Positions 1-10,428 of a stretch of DNA of 64,000 nucleotides are shown piece after piece; positions within the stretch are counted from its first letter, which is position 1; each line of letters begins with the position of its first letter. The translations under genes and the position numbers were made by a program. Source of the DNA: Gordonibacter sp. 28C (lineage in GTDB: Bacteria > Actinomycetota > Coriobacteriia > Coriobacteriales > Eggerthellaceae); the NCBI RefSeq assembly GCF_003339845.1, contig NZ_PPTR01000009.1:62001-126000 (forward strand), written 5' to 3'. The notes below the pieces were generated by a model. It ran no database searches, had not been told where the DNA came from, and worked only from the letters and a program-made list of their open reading frames with translations.

Positions 1-1
1 G

Positions 2-265
2 GACGCGGCGCTGGACATGGACGACGACCGCGCGTCGGGCAACTACAACCCGCTCGTCGCCTTGGACGCGCAGCCGCAGGACGTGCGCGAGGATTTGGAG
101 CTGCTGGCGGCCGACGCCGCTGCGGCGTTCGAGAGGTTGCCGCTCGAACGGGATGCGCGCGTGCTGCGCAGCGTGCTGTACGCCGGCGTGTGGCAGAAGT
201 ACCGCGCGAAGGAAGAGAAGCTGGCAAAGCAAACGAAGGAAGACAAGGAGGCGCGCCGTGGTTGA
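2..265 (+). CDS. C-terminal end of a DUF5685-like protein (cut by window edge)
   Basis: The frame is open from the first bases, so only the last 87 or so residues of a longer protein are visible. The stretch FERLPLERDARVLRSVLY followed by GVWQKY resembles my memory of the end of DUF5685 proteins, which are often encoded beside DnaJ-domain genes; I could not check this against a profile. No function is established for that family. The tail is lysine- and glutamate-rich. The stop codon overlaps the GTG start of the DnaJ-like gene by 8 bases, so the two are probably translationally coupled and may act in the same chaperone module. An internal ATG at 17 exists but is not needed. Confidence 0.6.
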   Translation, partial: DAALDMDDDRASGNYNPLVALDAQPQDVREDLELLAADAAAAFERLPLERDARVLRSVLYAGVWQKYRAKEEKLAKQTKEDKEARRG

Positions 266-1079
266 GAACCCTTACGACGTGTTGGGCGTGAGCCGCGACG
301 CCTCGCTCGACGAGGTAAAGAAGGCGTACCGCAAGAAGGCGCGCGAGAACCATCCCGATCTGAACCCGAACGATCCGGCTGCGGCCGATCGCATGAACAA
401 GATCAACGAGGCGTACGACCGCATCGTGAATCCGGAGAAGTACGAGGCGCGCGACCGTCGCGCCGCAGCGGCCAACGGCGGCGGGCCCGCTGCGGGTTAC
501 GGCGGACCGGGCGGCGCTGCCGGCGGATCCGGTTACGGCGGCGCGGGGCCGAACTACGGCGGCCCCGGCGGAGGCGGTCAGGGCGGCTACGGTTCCGAGG
601 GCCCTTACGGTTGGACGGGCGGCTTCGGCTTCGACTTCGACGACCTGTTCGGCTTCGGCGGGGCGGGACCCGGCACGCGCGAACCCATCCACCCCGAGGC
701 GTCGACGGCCGACGGTCCCATCATTCGCAGCGTGATCGACGCCATCAACGCCGGTTTGTTCCAGCAGGCCATCGACCAGCTGAACACCGTGACGAGCGAC
801 GGCCGCAACGCGCGCTGGTACTACCTGAGCGCGCTTGCCAACGACGGCGCGGGCAACGCGCTCATGGCGCTGGAGCAGATACGCCGCGCCGTGCGCCTCG
901 ACCCGAACAACCCCGACTACCAACGCGCGCAGCGGCAGTTCCAGCAGGCGGGGCAAACCTACCAGCAGGAAGGCCAGGCGCGCGGCTTCAGCATGGGCAT
1001 CGACCCCATGACCATCTGCTGCGGCATCTGGTGCTGCGGCCCGGCGATCTGCCGCATGTGCGTCCCCTTTGGGTTTTAA
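258..1079 (+). CDS. DnaJ-domain protein with TPR-like region and cysteine-rich tail
   Basis: Predicted Hsp40-type co-chaperone of the adjacent Hsp70, 273 aa. The J domain fills residues 1-65, with the HPD motif that stimulates Hsp70 ATPase at 32-34. A glycine/tyrosine-rich linker follows (about 75-140), then two TPR-like helical pairs (about 160-240). The last 20 residues are hydrophobic and carry six cysteines, including CC pairs around a tryptophan. It lacks the zinc fingers and C-terminal domains of true DnaJ, so it is a specialised class III J protein. GTG at 258 is chosen because AAGGAG lies seven bases upstream and the J domain begins at once; the earlier ATG at 153 would overlap the upstream gene. 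Confidence 0.85.
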   Translation: MVENPYDVLGVSRDASLDEVKKAYRKKARENHPDLNPNDPAAADRMNKINEAYDRIVNPEKYEARDRRAAAANGGGPAAGYGGPGGAAGGSGYGGAGPNYGGPGGGGQGGYGSEGPYGWTGGFGFDFDDLFGFGGAGPGTREPIHPEASTADGPIIRSVIDAINAGLFQQAIDQLNTVTSDGRNARWYYLSALANDGAGNALMALEQIRRAVRLDPNNPDYQRAQRQFQQAGQTYQQEGQARGFSMGIDPMTICCGIWCCGPAICRMCVPFGF

Positions 1080-1115
1080 CAACGAGCGGAAACACGCATC
1101 ACGAAAGGACGAACC

Positions 1116-2888
<1,773 letters not shown>

Positions 2889-2919
2889 CGACGACGGGCG
2901 GCTGGAACGGTTAATAAGA

Positions 2920-2939
2920 AGCGATCCGCTAGCTTTTTT
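2920..2939 (+). terminator. Weak intrinsic-terminator candidate after dnaK
   Basis: A short AGCG/CGCT stem around ATC is followed within three bases by six T residues. The stem is only four base pairs, so this is a weak call supported mainly by its position after the dnaK stop. Confidence 0.3.
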
Positions 2940-2971
2940 AGCACACCCCACTTGAAAGGTATGCGAAAGCA

Positions 2972-3001
2972 TTGGATAATCTTCTCATCTGGTCGTATAA
3001 G
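2972..3001 (+). promoter_or_regulatory. Sigma-70-type promoter candidate for the GGDEF-EAL gene
   Basis: TTGGAT (2972-2977) and TATAAG (2996-3001) are separated by 18 bases. Transcription would start near 3008 and give a leader of about 100 bases containing the poly-G tract at 3051-3062. Confidence 0.45.
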
Positions 3002-3050
3002 TTGATTCGATGAGGCGATCCCGCTCCTTCGATTCCCCTCTCCTTCCTTC

Positions 3051-3062
3051 GGGGGGGGGGGG
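3051..3062 (+). repeat. 12-base poly-G tract in a leader region
   Basis: Twelve consecutive G residues follow a pyrimidine-rich stretch and end 47 bases before the ATG of the PAS-GGDEF-EAL gene. Homopolymers of this length are prone to slipped-strand changes. Its place in the predicted 5' leader makes translational or transcriptional phase variation possible. Confidence 0.85.
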
Positions 3063-3109
3063 TCTTTCAACGAGGTCGCACGCAACGTGCGGGAGCGAGG
3101 GAAGCTTTA

Positions 3110-5212
3110 ATGGAAGACGCTGCCAATTCGATACTTTCGGGTTTGTCCGAATTGGTTTACATGTGCGACGTCGAAACGTACGAACTCGTGTTTCTCAACG
3201 AGTCAGGCAAAAAGGCCTTCCAGGTAAGCGAGACGAAGGGCGAGCCTTGCTACCGCATCCTGCAAGGCAGGGACGCGCCGTGCCCGTTCTGCACGAACGA
3301 CAAGCTGGGCTTCGATACGTTCTACGAATGGGACACGACCAACGAGGTGACGGGGCGCCGATACCTTTTGCGCGACAAGCTGTTGAACTTGGAGGGTCGC
3401 ACGTTGCGTCTTGAGATCGCCTTCGACGTGACCGATCGGCAGAACGAAAAAGACCAGTTCAAATTTCTCGCCGATGCCGGCGAGGCGGCTATAGACTGCA
3501 TCAAGCTCCTCGAATCCCAGTCCGACCTGCCAAAGGCTCTGGAAGAGACGCTGCGACGGCTGGGAACGTTCCTCGAGGCCGACCGCGCCTACATCTTCGA
3601 AGTGGAAGGCGATTCCATGTCGAACACGTACGAATGGTGCGGGCTCGGCGTGGAACCCCAGCTTCCCCTCCTGCAGGGCCTGCCCCTTTCGCTCATCGAT
3701 CATTGGCAGGCGCGCTTCGAGGTGGGCGAGGCCGTGCTCATCGACGACGTGGCCGAGCTGCCGGAAGATCGGCGCGACGAGCGCGACGTGCTCGCAGCCC
3801 AGGGCATAGGCTCGCTCGTTGCCGTGCCTATCGAGATAGACGGGCAGCTGGCAGGATATCTCGGCGTCGACAATCCCCAGCACGGGAATCTCGGGACCAT
3901 CGAGATGCCGCTCGTCGCGTTGGCGTACTTCACGTCTTCCAGCATGAAGCGCGCGAAGGTGCAGAACCAACTTGAGACGCTCACGTGGAACGACCCGCTG
4001 ACCGGTACCCGTTCCCGCGCCGCGTTCCACCGCGATTTCGACCAGGGCTCGTTCGACCGCATCGGGTTCGCCTTGGTGGACGCCGACCGGTTGTCGACGA
4101 TCAACCGGGAGAAGGGGCGTTCCGCGGGCGACGAGATGCTCCACCGCATAGGGTCCTGCCTGCGCGAGGTGTTCGGCGACGCCGTGTACCGCATCGGCGA
4201 CGACGAGTTCTGCGCCGTGGCCATGCATATCGACTACGCGCGCTTCGCCGACCTCGCGGTTCGCGCCGCGCAGCTGTTCCTCGACGAAGGCATCCCGGCA
4301 TCGCTCGGTCCGGCATGGCACGAGCGATGCGAGAACACCACGGGTTTGCTCGATTTGGCAGGCGACCGCATGCGCAGCGCGAAGCGCGGCCGCCACCGCG
4401 CGGTGGACCTGGGCGTCGATCTGGAATCCGATGCCGCCGTGAGCAGCCTGTTGCGTCCGGGCGGCGCTCGGGAGGCGGCGGAAGCGAACCTGCTGGACAT
4501 ACACCTCATGCCGCAGACTTCGAGCAAAACAGGCGAGATCGTCGGCGCCGAGGCGCTCATACGCTACAACGACAGCACGCGCGGCATGCAGGCGCTTCCC
4601 GCATCGTTCATCCCCGCGCTGGAGGACATGGGCGAGATAGCCGCCATCGATTTCTTCGCGCTGTCGAAGGCGTGCGAGACGGTGGCGCGCTGGCAGCGGG
4701 AAGGCCGCAGGGTCGTGCCCCTCGCCGTGAACTTCTCGCGGCGCACCATCGGCGACAAGGGTTTCGTGGAGCGCGTGGCCCGCACGGTGGCGGCGCATGG
4801 CGTCGATCGGTCGCTCATCGAGATCGAGATCACCGAATCGGCGCGCGAGGAGAACGAATCGCTGCTGTACGCGGTGGCGGAAGGGTTGAGAGGGCTGGGG
4901 TTCCGCGTGGTCATCGACGACTTCGGGGTGGACAACGCCAATTTCCAGCTGTTCATCCAGCTGGAGTTCGACGTGCTGAAGATAGACAAGTCGCTGGTGT
5001 GGGGGCTGGGCACCGAGGACCGCACCATGCAGGTGATCCGTTCGCTGACGAGCCTGTGCCGGGACTTGGGCATCGAGACGGTGGCCGAAGGGATCGAGAG
5101 CGACGAGCAGCAGAGGGCCCTGCGCGAGGCCGGATGCACGCGCGCGCAGGGCTATCTCATCGGCCGCCCCCAACCCATAGGGGAATTCGAGCGGCGGTTC
5201 CTGGACGCCTGA
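3110..5212 (+). CDS. PAS-GAF-GGDEF-EAL cyclic-di-GMP protein (degenerate GGDEF, intact EAL)
   Basis: Soluble signalling protein, 700 aa. Residues 1-110 form a PAS-like domain with cysteines at 47, 58 and 61 (the CPFC type). A GAF domain covers about 130-285, a GGDEF domain about 290-430 and an EAL domain about 455-700. The cyclase signature reads GDDEF (363-367), so the second glycine is lost and synthase activity is doubtful. The EAL domain keeps the metal and catalytic residues: EALIR at 481-485, VNFS, IEITES, IDDFG, KIDKS, VAEGIE and the RAQGYLIGRP ending. Net activity is therefore probably c-di-GMP hydrolysis controlled by the sensory half. The gene is monocistronic, with a poly-G leader upstream and a converging gene 10 bases downstream. 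Confidence 0.88.
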   Translation: MEDAANSILSGLSELVYMCDVETYELVFLNESGKKAFQVSETKGEPCYRILQGRDAPCPFCTNDKLGFDTFYEWDTTNEVTGRRYLLRDKLLNLEGRTLRLEIAFDVTDRQNEKDQFKFLADAGEAAIDCIKLLESQSDLPKALEETLRRLGTFLEADRAYIFEVEGDSMSNTYEWCGLGVEPQLPLLQGLPLSLIDHWQARFEVGEAVLIDDVAELPEDRRDERDVLAAQGIGSLVAVPIEIDGQLAGYLGVDNPQHGNLGTIEMPLVALAYFTSSSMKRAKVQNQLETLTWNDPLTGTRSRAAFHRDFDQGSFDRIGFALVDADRLSTINREKGRSAGDEMLHRIGSCLREVFGDAVYRIGDDEFCAVAMHIDYARFADLAVRAAQLFLDEGIPASLGPAWHERCENTTGLLDLAGDRMRSAKRGRHRAVDLGVDLESDAAVSSLLRPGGAREAAEANLLDIHLMPQTSSKTGEIVGAEALIRYNDSTRGMQALPASFIPALEDMGEIAAIDFFALSKACETVARWQREGRRVVPLAVNFSRRTIGDKGFVERVARTVAAHGVDRSLIEIEITESAREENESLLYAVAEGLRGLGFRVVIDDFGVDNANFQLFIQLEFDVLKIDKSLVWGLGTEDRTMQVIRSLTSLCRDLGIETVAEGIESDEQQRALREAGCTRAQGYLIGRPQPIGEFERRFLDA

Positions 5213-5221
5213 GGGGGAGGG

Positions 5222-6547
5222 CTACCCGTTTTTCAGCGTGTCGCGCAGGGCGCTCATGAACCAATCGACGTCGCTCTCGTCGAACACGAGCGGCGGACGG
5301 ATCTTCAACACGTTGCCGAAGGGGCCGCACAGCGACGTGAGCACGTGCCGCTCGCGCATGCCCTCGATAAGACGCACGGCGGCAGGATAATCGGGGTCGG
5401 TGGTGCCGGGTGCCACCACGTCGGCACCGATGAACAGTCCGGCACCGCGCACGTCTCCGATCTGCGGAAACTCCTGCGCCAGCGCACGCAGCTCGTCTGC
5501 GAGGATGCCGCCTACGCGTCGCGCGTTGCCCATGGTGTCCTCCGCGCGCAGCGCGTCGAGCGTGGCTTGGGCGGCCGCCATGGCCACAGGGCTGCCGGCG
5601 AACGTGTTGAAGTAGGGCGAGCTCTGCGCGAAGGCTTCGAGCACCTTCTCGCGCGCGGCCACGGCCGAGCAGGCTATGCCGTTGGCCATGGGTTTCCCCA
5701 TGGTCACGATGTCGGGCACCACGTCGTGGCGCTCGAACCCCCAGAACGTGCCCGTGCGCGTGAACCCGGGCTGCACTTCGTCGGCGATGTACACGCCGCC
5801 CAATTCGTGCACCGCCTCCACCACCGGCTTTAAGAATCCCGGTTTGCCGGGAAACACGCCGTCCGACGAGAAGATATCGTCGATGAGCAGGCCGGCGAAC
5901 GCGATGCCGTGGCGGCGCATGTCCGCTGCCTGCTTGCGCACGTGCTCGGCCATCCAGGTGCCCAGGTCCTCGGTGCGCAGGCGGTAGGTGTCGGGGGTGG
6001 GTATCATGCGCATGTCGATGGCCATGGGCTGCTCGTGGCCGATGGAGGGGGACAGCTTGGTGATGAGCTCGGTGTTGCCGTGATAGGCCTCGCTCGTGAC
6101 GATGATGCCCGTGCCCCCTGTGTACGCCTTCGCAATACGCACGGCCAGATCGTTCGCTTCCGATCCGGACAGCAGGAACATGACGCGGTCCAGCTCGCCC
6201 GGCATGGTCGATAGCAGGTCCTCGGCGTAGTCGAGGATGGTTTCATGCAGGTATCGGGTGTGCGTGTTGATGAGGCCCAGCTGGCGCGACACCGCCTCCT
6301 GCACCGCAGGGTGGCTGTGCCCGAGCGACGGGATGTTGTTGTACGCGTCGAGGTATTCCGTTCCGTCGGCATCGAACAGCCTGGTCCCCTTGCCGCGCAC
6401 GAGGTTGAGCGGATGGTGGTAGAACAGCCGGTAGCTGGGGCCGAGGACGGCGCGGCGCTCGGCCAGGCGGCGCGTGCGCTCGTCCAGATCGGCCATATCC
6501 TCCGGCTTGAAACTGTTGGAGTCCATGATGGTCGACGATGTGGTCAT
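5222..6547 (-). CDS. Class III PLP aminotransferase, likely amino-alcohol-phosphate phospho-lyase
   Basis: PLP enzyme of 441 aa in the class III aminotransferase fold. Visible signatures are GSEANDLAVR and EAYHGNT (cofactor phosphate region), the IADEVQPGF aspartate region and VTMGKPMANG, which carries the Schiff-base lysine. The stretch VPDIVTMGKP is typical of the AGXT2L/ETNPPL branch, whose members are ethanolamine-phosphate or phosphohydroxylysine phospho-lyases rather than transaminases. Divergent neighbours are an APH-fold kinase and an ethanolamine-type permease, which supports a lyase acting on a phosphorylated amino alcohol (for example phosphoethanolamine to acetaldehyde, ammonia and phosphate). 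The ATG at 6547 is chosen for its AAGGAGGC site; an upstream in-frame ATG at 6643 lacks one. The substrate is inferred. Confidence 0.8.
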   Translation of the reverse strand: MTTSSTIMDSNSFKPEDMADLDERTRRLAERRAVLGPSYRLFYHHPLNLVRGKGTRLFDADGTEYLDAYNNIPSLGHSHPAVQEAVSRQLGLINTHTRYLHETILDYAEDLLSTMPGELDRVMFLLSGSEANDLAVRIAKAYTGGTGIIVTSEAYHGNTELITKLSPSIGHEQPMAIDMRMIPTPDTYRLRTEDLGTWMAEHVRKQAADMRRHGIAFAGLLIDDIFSSDGVFPGKPGFLKPVVEAVHELGGVYIADEVQPGFTRTGTFWGFERHDVVPDIVTMGKPMANGIACSAVAAREKVLEAFAQSSPYFNTFAGSPVAMAAAQATLDALRAEDTMGNARRVGGILADELRALAQEFPQIGDVRGAGLFIGADVVAPGTTDPDYPAAVRLIEGMRERHVLTSLCGPFGNVLKIRPPLVFDESDVDWFMSALRDTLKNG

Positions 6548-6801
6548 AAAGAGAGCCTCCTTGGGTTCGTGGCTTGCACGGGTTGCAGGCGAAGTGTGCC
6601 ATCCCCGTGTTTCGCCTGCGTTAATCCTTTCGTTTCGGCGCATAGGTTAAACCGAGGTTTCGCGAACATTTCTCGCCCGTAAAAAAGCTCGATCGGGTTT
6701 GTTTCGCCTTGTCGCGAGGCGGAGCTTCGGCGCGGCGTTTGCTAGGGTGCGGGCATCACGGCAAAGCGATTTCCCAGCAACAGGCGATCGAGGAGGACCT
6801 T

Positions 6802-8073
6802 ATGGCAACCATGACGACGAAGGTGCAAGCATGCGAGAAACCCGTGCGGCGGGACGGGGAACTGGCGGGCGGGAACGATTCCTCGAGCGCCGATCGGGCA
6901 TGCGCCGAGGCGGCGGAGCAAACCGTCGAGGCGGCTGAGCGCACGCTGGCGATGGCGGCCGACGTGCAGGAGGCCGAGGCGCGGCAGGCCGCGAGCGGGC
7001 GGACCCCCGGTCTGCGCATGCCGCCGCAACTGCAGGCGAGCGGCGGCGCCACGGGCTTGGCGGCGTTCGCAGCCTACAGCAAAGGGTCGCTTGCCCCGTG
7101 GTGGCTGTTCCAAGGTGTGTGCGACGCATGGGGGTTCGACGTGTTCAGCACGGAACTGCGCCTCATCACCGTATCGGAGAACGCCACGTACCTGGTGATG
7201 TGCCACGACAAGCCGTTCGGGGTGATCCGCGTGTCGCAGCCGGGTTACGTGGGCGGTCCCGTGGCGGTGGCTTCCGAAATCGCTTGGGTCGAGGCGTTGC
7301 ACGAGGTGGAGGGGGTGAACGTGGTGGACGACATCCCCACGGCGGCCGGTTTCAAGGTGGCCACCATATCCGACGGGTCGGGAACGGAATGGGCGTGCGT
7401 GTGCACCGGCTTCGTGGAGGGCGTGGTTCTGGAGAACCTGCCCGACCCCTCGTCGTACTACCGCACCATCGGCCGCTGGGCGGCTCTGTTCCATGCTCAT
7501 TCCCGCACGTGGCGCAGGCCGGACGGGTTCGAACGCTTCAACTGGGATCTCGCCGACATGGTGGGCGAGCATCCGCGTTGGGGGCGCTGGGAGGACAAGC
7601 GGCTTGCGCCGGGAGAGTTCGACCTGTTCAAACGGGCGGAAACGATGGCTCTGCGCGTTATGGCGAACGTGCCGCGCAATCGTAAGACGTGGGGGCTCAT
7701 CCATGCGGATCTGCGCCCCTCGAACGTCATCGCGAGCGTCGACGGCTCGCTCACCGTCATCGACTTCGACGACTGTGGCTTCTCGTACTATCTCTACGAC
7801 TACGCCGCGGCCCTCTCGTTCGTGGAGCACGAGCCGTACGCGCCCGCCATGGCGAAGGAGTGGGTGGCCGGGTATCGGGAGGTCGCGCCGCTGTCCGACG
7901 AGGACCTTGCCTGCGCGAGCGCGCTTTCGATGATCCGCCGTTTGCAGATGGTGGGCTGGACCACCAACCACTACGCCGACGCGCTGCCCGACGGTCTGTA
8001 CGACGCGCAGGTGCCGGGCACCGTCTACTGCGCCGAGCGCTACCTGCAAAGCCCCACCTGGCTGCTGGAGTGA
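6802..8073 (+). CDS. APH/choline-kinase-fold phosphotransferase, candidate ethanolamine or amino-alcohol kinase
   Basis: Cytosolic small-molecule kinase of 423 aa. The Brenner catalytic motif reads HADLRPSN (301-308) and the metal-binding DFDD follows at 321-324, as in aminoglycoside, choline and hydroxylysine kinases. The first 75 or so residues are alanine/glutamate-rich and probably disordered or helical, and are not part of the kinase fold. The ATG at 6802 follows GAGGAGG. It is divergent from the phospho-lyase-like gene and 73 bases upstream of the permease. Its most economical role is phosphorylation of the imported amino alcohol so that the PLP enzyme can eliminate phosphate. Antibiotic resistance is a less likely alternative given this context. 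Confidence 0.75.
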   Translation: MATMTTKVQACEKPVRRDGELAGGNDSSSADRACAEAAEQTVEAAERTLAMAADVQEAEARQAASGRTPGLRMPPQLQASGGATGLAAFAAYSKGSLAPWWLFQGVCDAWGFDVFSTELRLITVSENATYLVMCHDKPFGVIRVSQPGYVGGPVAVASEIAWVEALHEVEGVNVVDDIPTAAGFKVATISDGSGTEWACVCTGFVEGVVLENLPDPSSYYRTIGRWAALFHAHSRTWRRPDGFERFNWDLADMVGEHPRWGRWEDKRLAPGEFDLFKRAETMALRVMANVPRNRKTWGLIHADLRPSNVIASVDGSLTVIDFDDCGFSYYLYDYAAALSFVEHEPYAPAMAKEWVAGYREVAPLSDEDLACASALSMIRRLQMVGWTTNHYADALPDGLYDAQVPGTVYCAERYLQSPTWLLE

Positions 8074-8146
8074 CAACCTGCAAGCAACAACGGATTTATC
8101 CGAGCACATACAGACGGCGTTGATCATCTACCGAAGGAGGCATCAT

Positions 8147-9601
8147 ATGGCTGCTGCACGCGAGGCCGTCACCGTGCCCGCAAGCGCGGGTGCGGTGACG
8201 GCGGAAACGAACGACTACTTTGCAAAGCGCGCGTTGAAGAAGGGATCGGCCGGCTGGCTGCTGTTGGCGGGCTTGGGCGTGTCCTACGTGATATCGGGGG
8301 ACTTCTCCGGCTGGAACCTCGGCATGGCGCATGGCGGGTTCGGCGGCCTGCTCATCGCGTTCGCGGCTATGGGCATCATGTACGCGTGCATGGTGTTCGG
8401 CTTGGCCGAGATGTCCTCGGCGCTGCCCACCGCCGGGGCGGGCTACGGCTTCGCGCGCCGCGCGCTCGGCAAGCTGGGCGGCTACGCCACCGGCGTCGCC
8501 ATCCTCATAGAGTACTCCATCGCTCCCGCCGCCATCTCGGTGTTCATCGGCGGGTACGTGGAGTCGCTCGGCTTGTTCCCGGGCTTGTCGCCCGTCGTCG
8601 TCTACGGCGCCTGCTTCGTGCTGTTCATCGCCATCCATCTGATCGGCGTGGGCGAGGCGCTCAAGGTCATGTTCGCCATCACGGCCGTGGCCATCGTGGC
8701 GCTCATCGCGTTCGCGGCGGGCATGATCCCGCACTTCGACGCGGCCAACCTGTTCAACATCGCCGCCGACGGCTCGGCGGGCTCCAGTTCGTTCCTGCCG
8801 TTCGGCGTGAGCGGCGTGCTGGCGGCGCTGCCGTTCGGCATCTGGTTCTTCCTGGCCGTCGAGGGCGTGCCGCTGGCCGCCGAGGAAGCCAACGACCCGA
8901 AGAAGGACATGCCGAAGGGCATCATCGTGGCCGTGTCCGTGCTGGTGGTGACGGGGCTCACCGTATTGCTGCTGTGCCCCGGCGGCGCGGGCGCGGCGCT
9001 CATAGGCGAGTCCGGCGCGCCGTTGCCCGACGCGCTGAACGCCGTAGGGGAAACGGGTTTGGCCACGTTCGTGAACTACGCCGGCTTGGCGGGCCTTGTG
9101 GCGTCGTTCTTCTCCATCGTGTTCGCCTACTCCCGCCAGCTGTTCGCGCTGTCCCGCGCCGGCTACCTGCCGCGCTTCCTGTCCGTGACGAACGGGCGCA
9201 AGACGCCCACGTGGGCGCTGCTCGTGCCCGGCGGCATCGGGTTCGTGCTGGCCTCCGCTCTGCAGAACGGCGACATCCTCATCAACATCGCGGTGTTCGC
9301 CGCCGCCATCAGCTACGCGCTCATGAACCTGTCGCACATCGTGCTGCGCGTGAAGGAGCCCGACCTGGAGCGTCCGTACAAAACGCCGGGCGGCGTGGTG
9401 ACCACCGGCATCGCCTTCGTCCTGTCCTGCGTGGCCGTGGTGGCGACGTTCTTCGTAGACGTGACGGCCGCCCTGTGCGCCGCCGGCGCGATGGCGTGTT
9501 TCGTGGCGTACTTCCTGCTGTACAGCCGCAAGCACCTGGTGGCGAACGCTCCGGAAGAAGAGTTCGCCTGCCTGGCCGCCGCGGAAAGCGAACTGAGGTA
9601 G
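8147..9601 (+). CDS. APC-superfamily permease, ethanolamine-permease-like
   Basis: Inner-membrane importer, 484 aa with about 12 hydrophobic segments. The N-terminal run NDYFAKRALKKGSAGWLLL, then GLGVSYVISGDFSGWNLG and AEMSSALPTAGAGYGFAR, closely matches what I recall of the ethanolamine permease branch (TIGR00908 type), including the WNxG and GGFGGLL segments. GAAGGAGG lies six bases before the ATG at 8147. Being co-directional with the APH-fold kinase and near the phospho-lyase-like gene, it probably brings the amine substrate into the cell. Another amine or amino acid is possible, because assignments within the APC superfamily are not always precise. Confidence 0.82.
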   Translation: MAAAREAVTVPASAGAVTAETNDYFAKRALKKGSAGWLLLAGLGVSYVISGDFSGWNLGMAHGGFGGLLIAFAAMGIMYACMVFGLAEMSSALPTAGAGYGFARRALGKLGGYATGVAILIEYSIAPAAISVFIGGYVESLGLFPGLSPVVVYGACFVLFIAIHLIGVGEALKVMFAITAVAIVALIAFAAGMIPHFDAANLFNIAADGSAGSSSFLPFGVSGVLAALPFGIWFFLAVEGVPLAAEEANDPKKDMPKGIIVAVSVLVVTGLTVLLLCPGGAGAALIGESGAPLPDALNAVGETGLATFVNYAGLAGLVASFFSIVFAYSRQLFALSRAGYLPRFLSVTNGRKTPTWALLVPGGIGFVLASALQNGDILINIAVFAAAISYALMNLSHIVLRVKEPDLERPYKTPGGVVTTGIAFVLSCVAVVATFFVDVTAALCAAGAMACFVAYFLLYSRKHLVANAPEEEFACLAAAESELR

Positions 9602-9701
9602 GGTCGGCGTCGTCGAAGGTTTGGTAAGCGTTCTGCAAAATCGCATCGAGCGATTCTTCCAACGCTTGATCATCTGATAAGCTGGTGTTCGAAAGAAAAC
9701 C

Positions 9702-9728
9702 CGTTGGGGGCCGATACGGCCCCCAACG
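9702..9728 (+). terminator. Perfect 11-bp hairpin between permease and HAD gene
   Basis: CGTTGGGGGCC (9702-9712) pairs perfectly with 9718-9728 around a GATAC loop. There is no immediate T run on the plus strand, but an A-rich stretch lies upstream. It may terminate the permease transcript or form the 5' leader of the HAD gene. Confidence 0.5.
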
Positions 9729-9747
9729 TGCGCGAAAGGACTTTTGC

Positions 9748-10428
9748 ATGGATGCGTCCCGTATCGGCGTTATATTCGACTGCGACGGCACGCTGCTCGA
9801 CTCGATGGGCGTTTGGCGCGAAGTGGAGGGCGAGCTCGCGCGGCGCGCCGGCGTGACGCTGACTGCGGCCGACGTCGACGAGCTCACCACGCTCACCATT
9901 CCCGAATGCGGCGCGTTCTTCCACGAGCGGTACGGCTTGGGCGAATCGAACGAAGCGGTGGTGCGCGCGATAGACGAGCTGATGCTCGACTTCTACCGCA
10001 CGCGTGCAGAGGCGCGCCCCGGAGCGTTGGCGTTTGTGCGCGGACTCGCCGAACGAGGTGTGCGCATGAGCGTGGCGTCGTCCAGCCCGCTGCCCTACTT
10101 GCAGGCGGGACTGGCACGTTGCGGCTTCGCGCCCTATTTGGATGCCGTCGTCTCGGTGGACGACGTGGGGAAGTCGAAGCGCGAGCCGGCCGTGTTCGAT
10201 CGGGCGCGCGAGGTCATGGGCACGCCGCTGGCAACCACCTGGGGCGTCGAAGACTCGGTGTACGCCGTGCATACGTTGCGCGATGCCGGCTACCGCACGC
10301 TCGGCATCTACGACTGTGACATCTCCGGCACCCCCGAGCAGCTGGAAGCGGCGGCCGACCGGTTCGTCCGCAGCTTCGAAGAGCTGGACGCCGAAGAGTT
10401 CATCGGGTGGAACGAGCGACCGCTTTAA
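9748..10428 (+). CDS. HAD-superfamily phosphatase/phosphoglucomutase-like hydrolase
   Basis: Cytosolic phosphotransferase of 226 aa in the beta-phosphoglucomutase/phosphatase subclass. Motif I is DCDGTLLDS near the N-terminus, motif II the serine in ASSSP, motif III the lysine in KSKREP and motif IV the acidic pair in VEDS. A helical cap lies between motifs I and II. The ATG at 9748 follows a GAAAGGA site; the earlier start at 9685 would run through the hairpin. The substrate cannot be read from sequence. Its position after the amino-alcohol module may be incidental because the hairpin separates them. Confidence 0.8.
   Translation: MDASRIGVIFDCDGTLLDSMGVWREVEGELARRAGVTLTAADVDELTTLTIPECGAFFHERYGLGESNEAVVRAIDELMLDFYRTRAEARPGALAFVRGLAERGVRMSVASSSPLPYLQAGLARCGFAPYLDAVVSVDDVGKSKREPAVFDRAREVMGTPLATTWGVEDSVYAVHTLRDAGYRTLGIYDCDISGTPEQLEAAADRFVRSFEELDAEEFIGWNERPL

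Noticed and set aside
3203-5173. A 656-codon open frame antisense to the GGDEF-EAL gene
   Set aside because: It is the mirror of a gene with clear domains and GC-biased third positions. Its sequence shows no domain, has no ribosome site and is arginine/histidine-rich as expected for a shadow.
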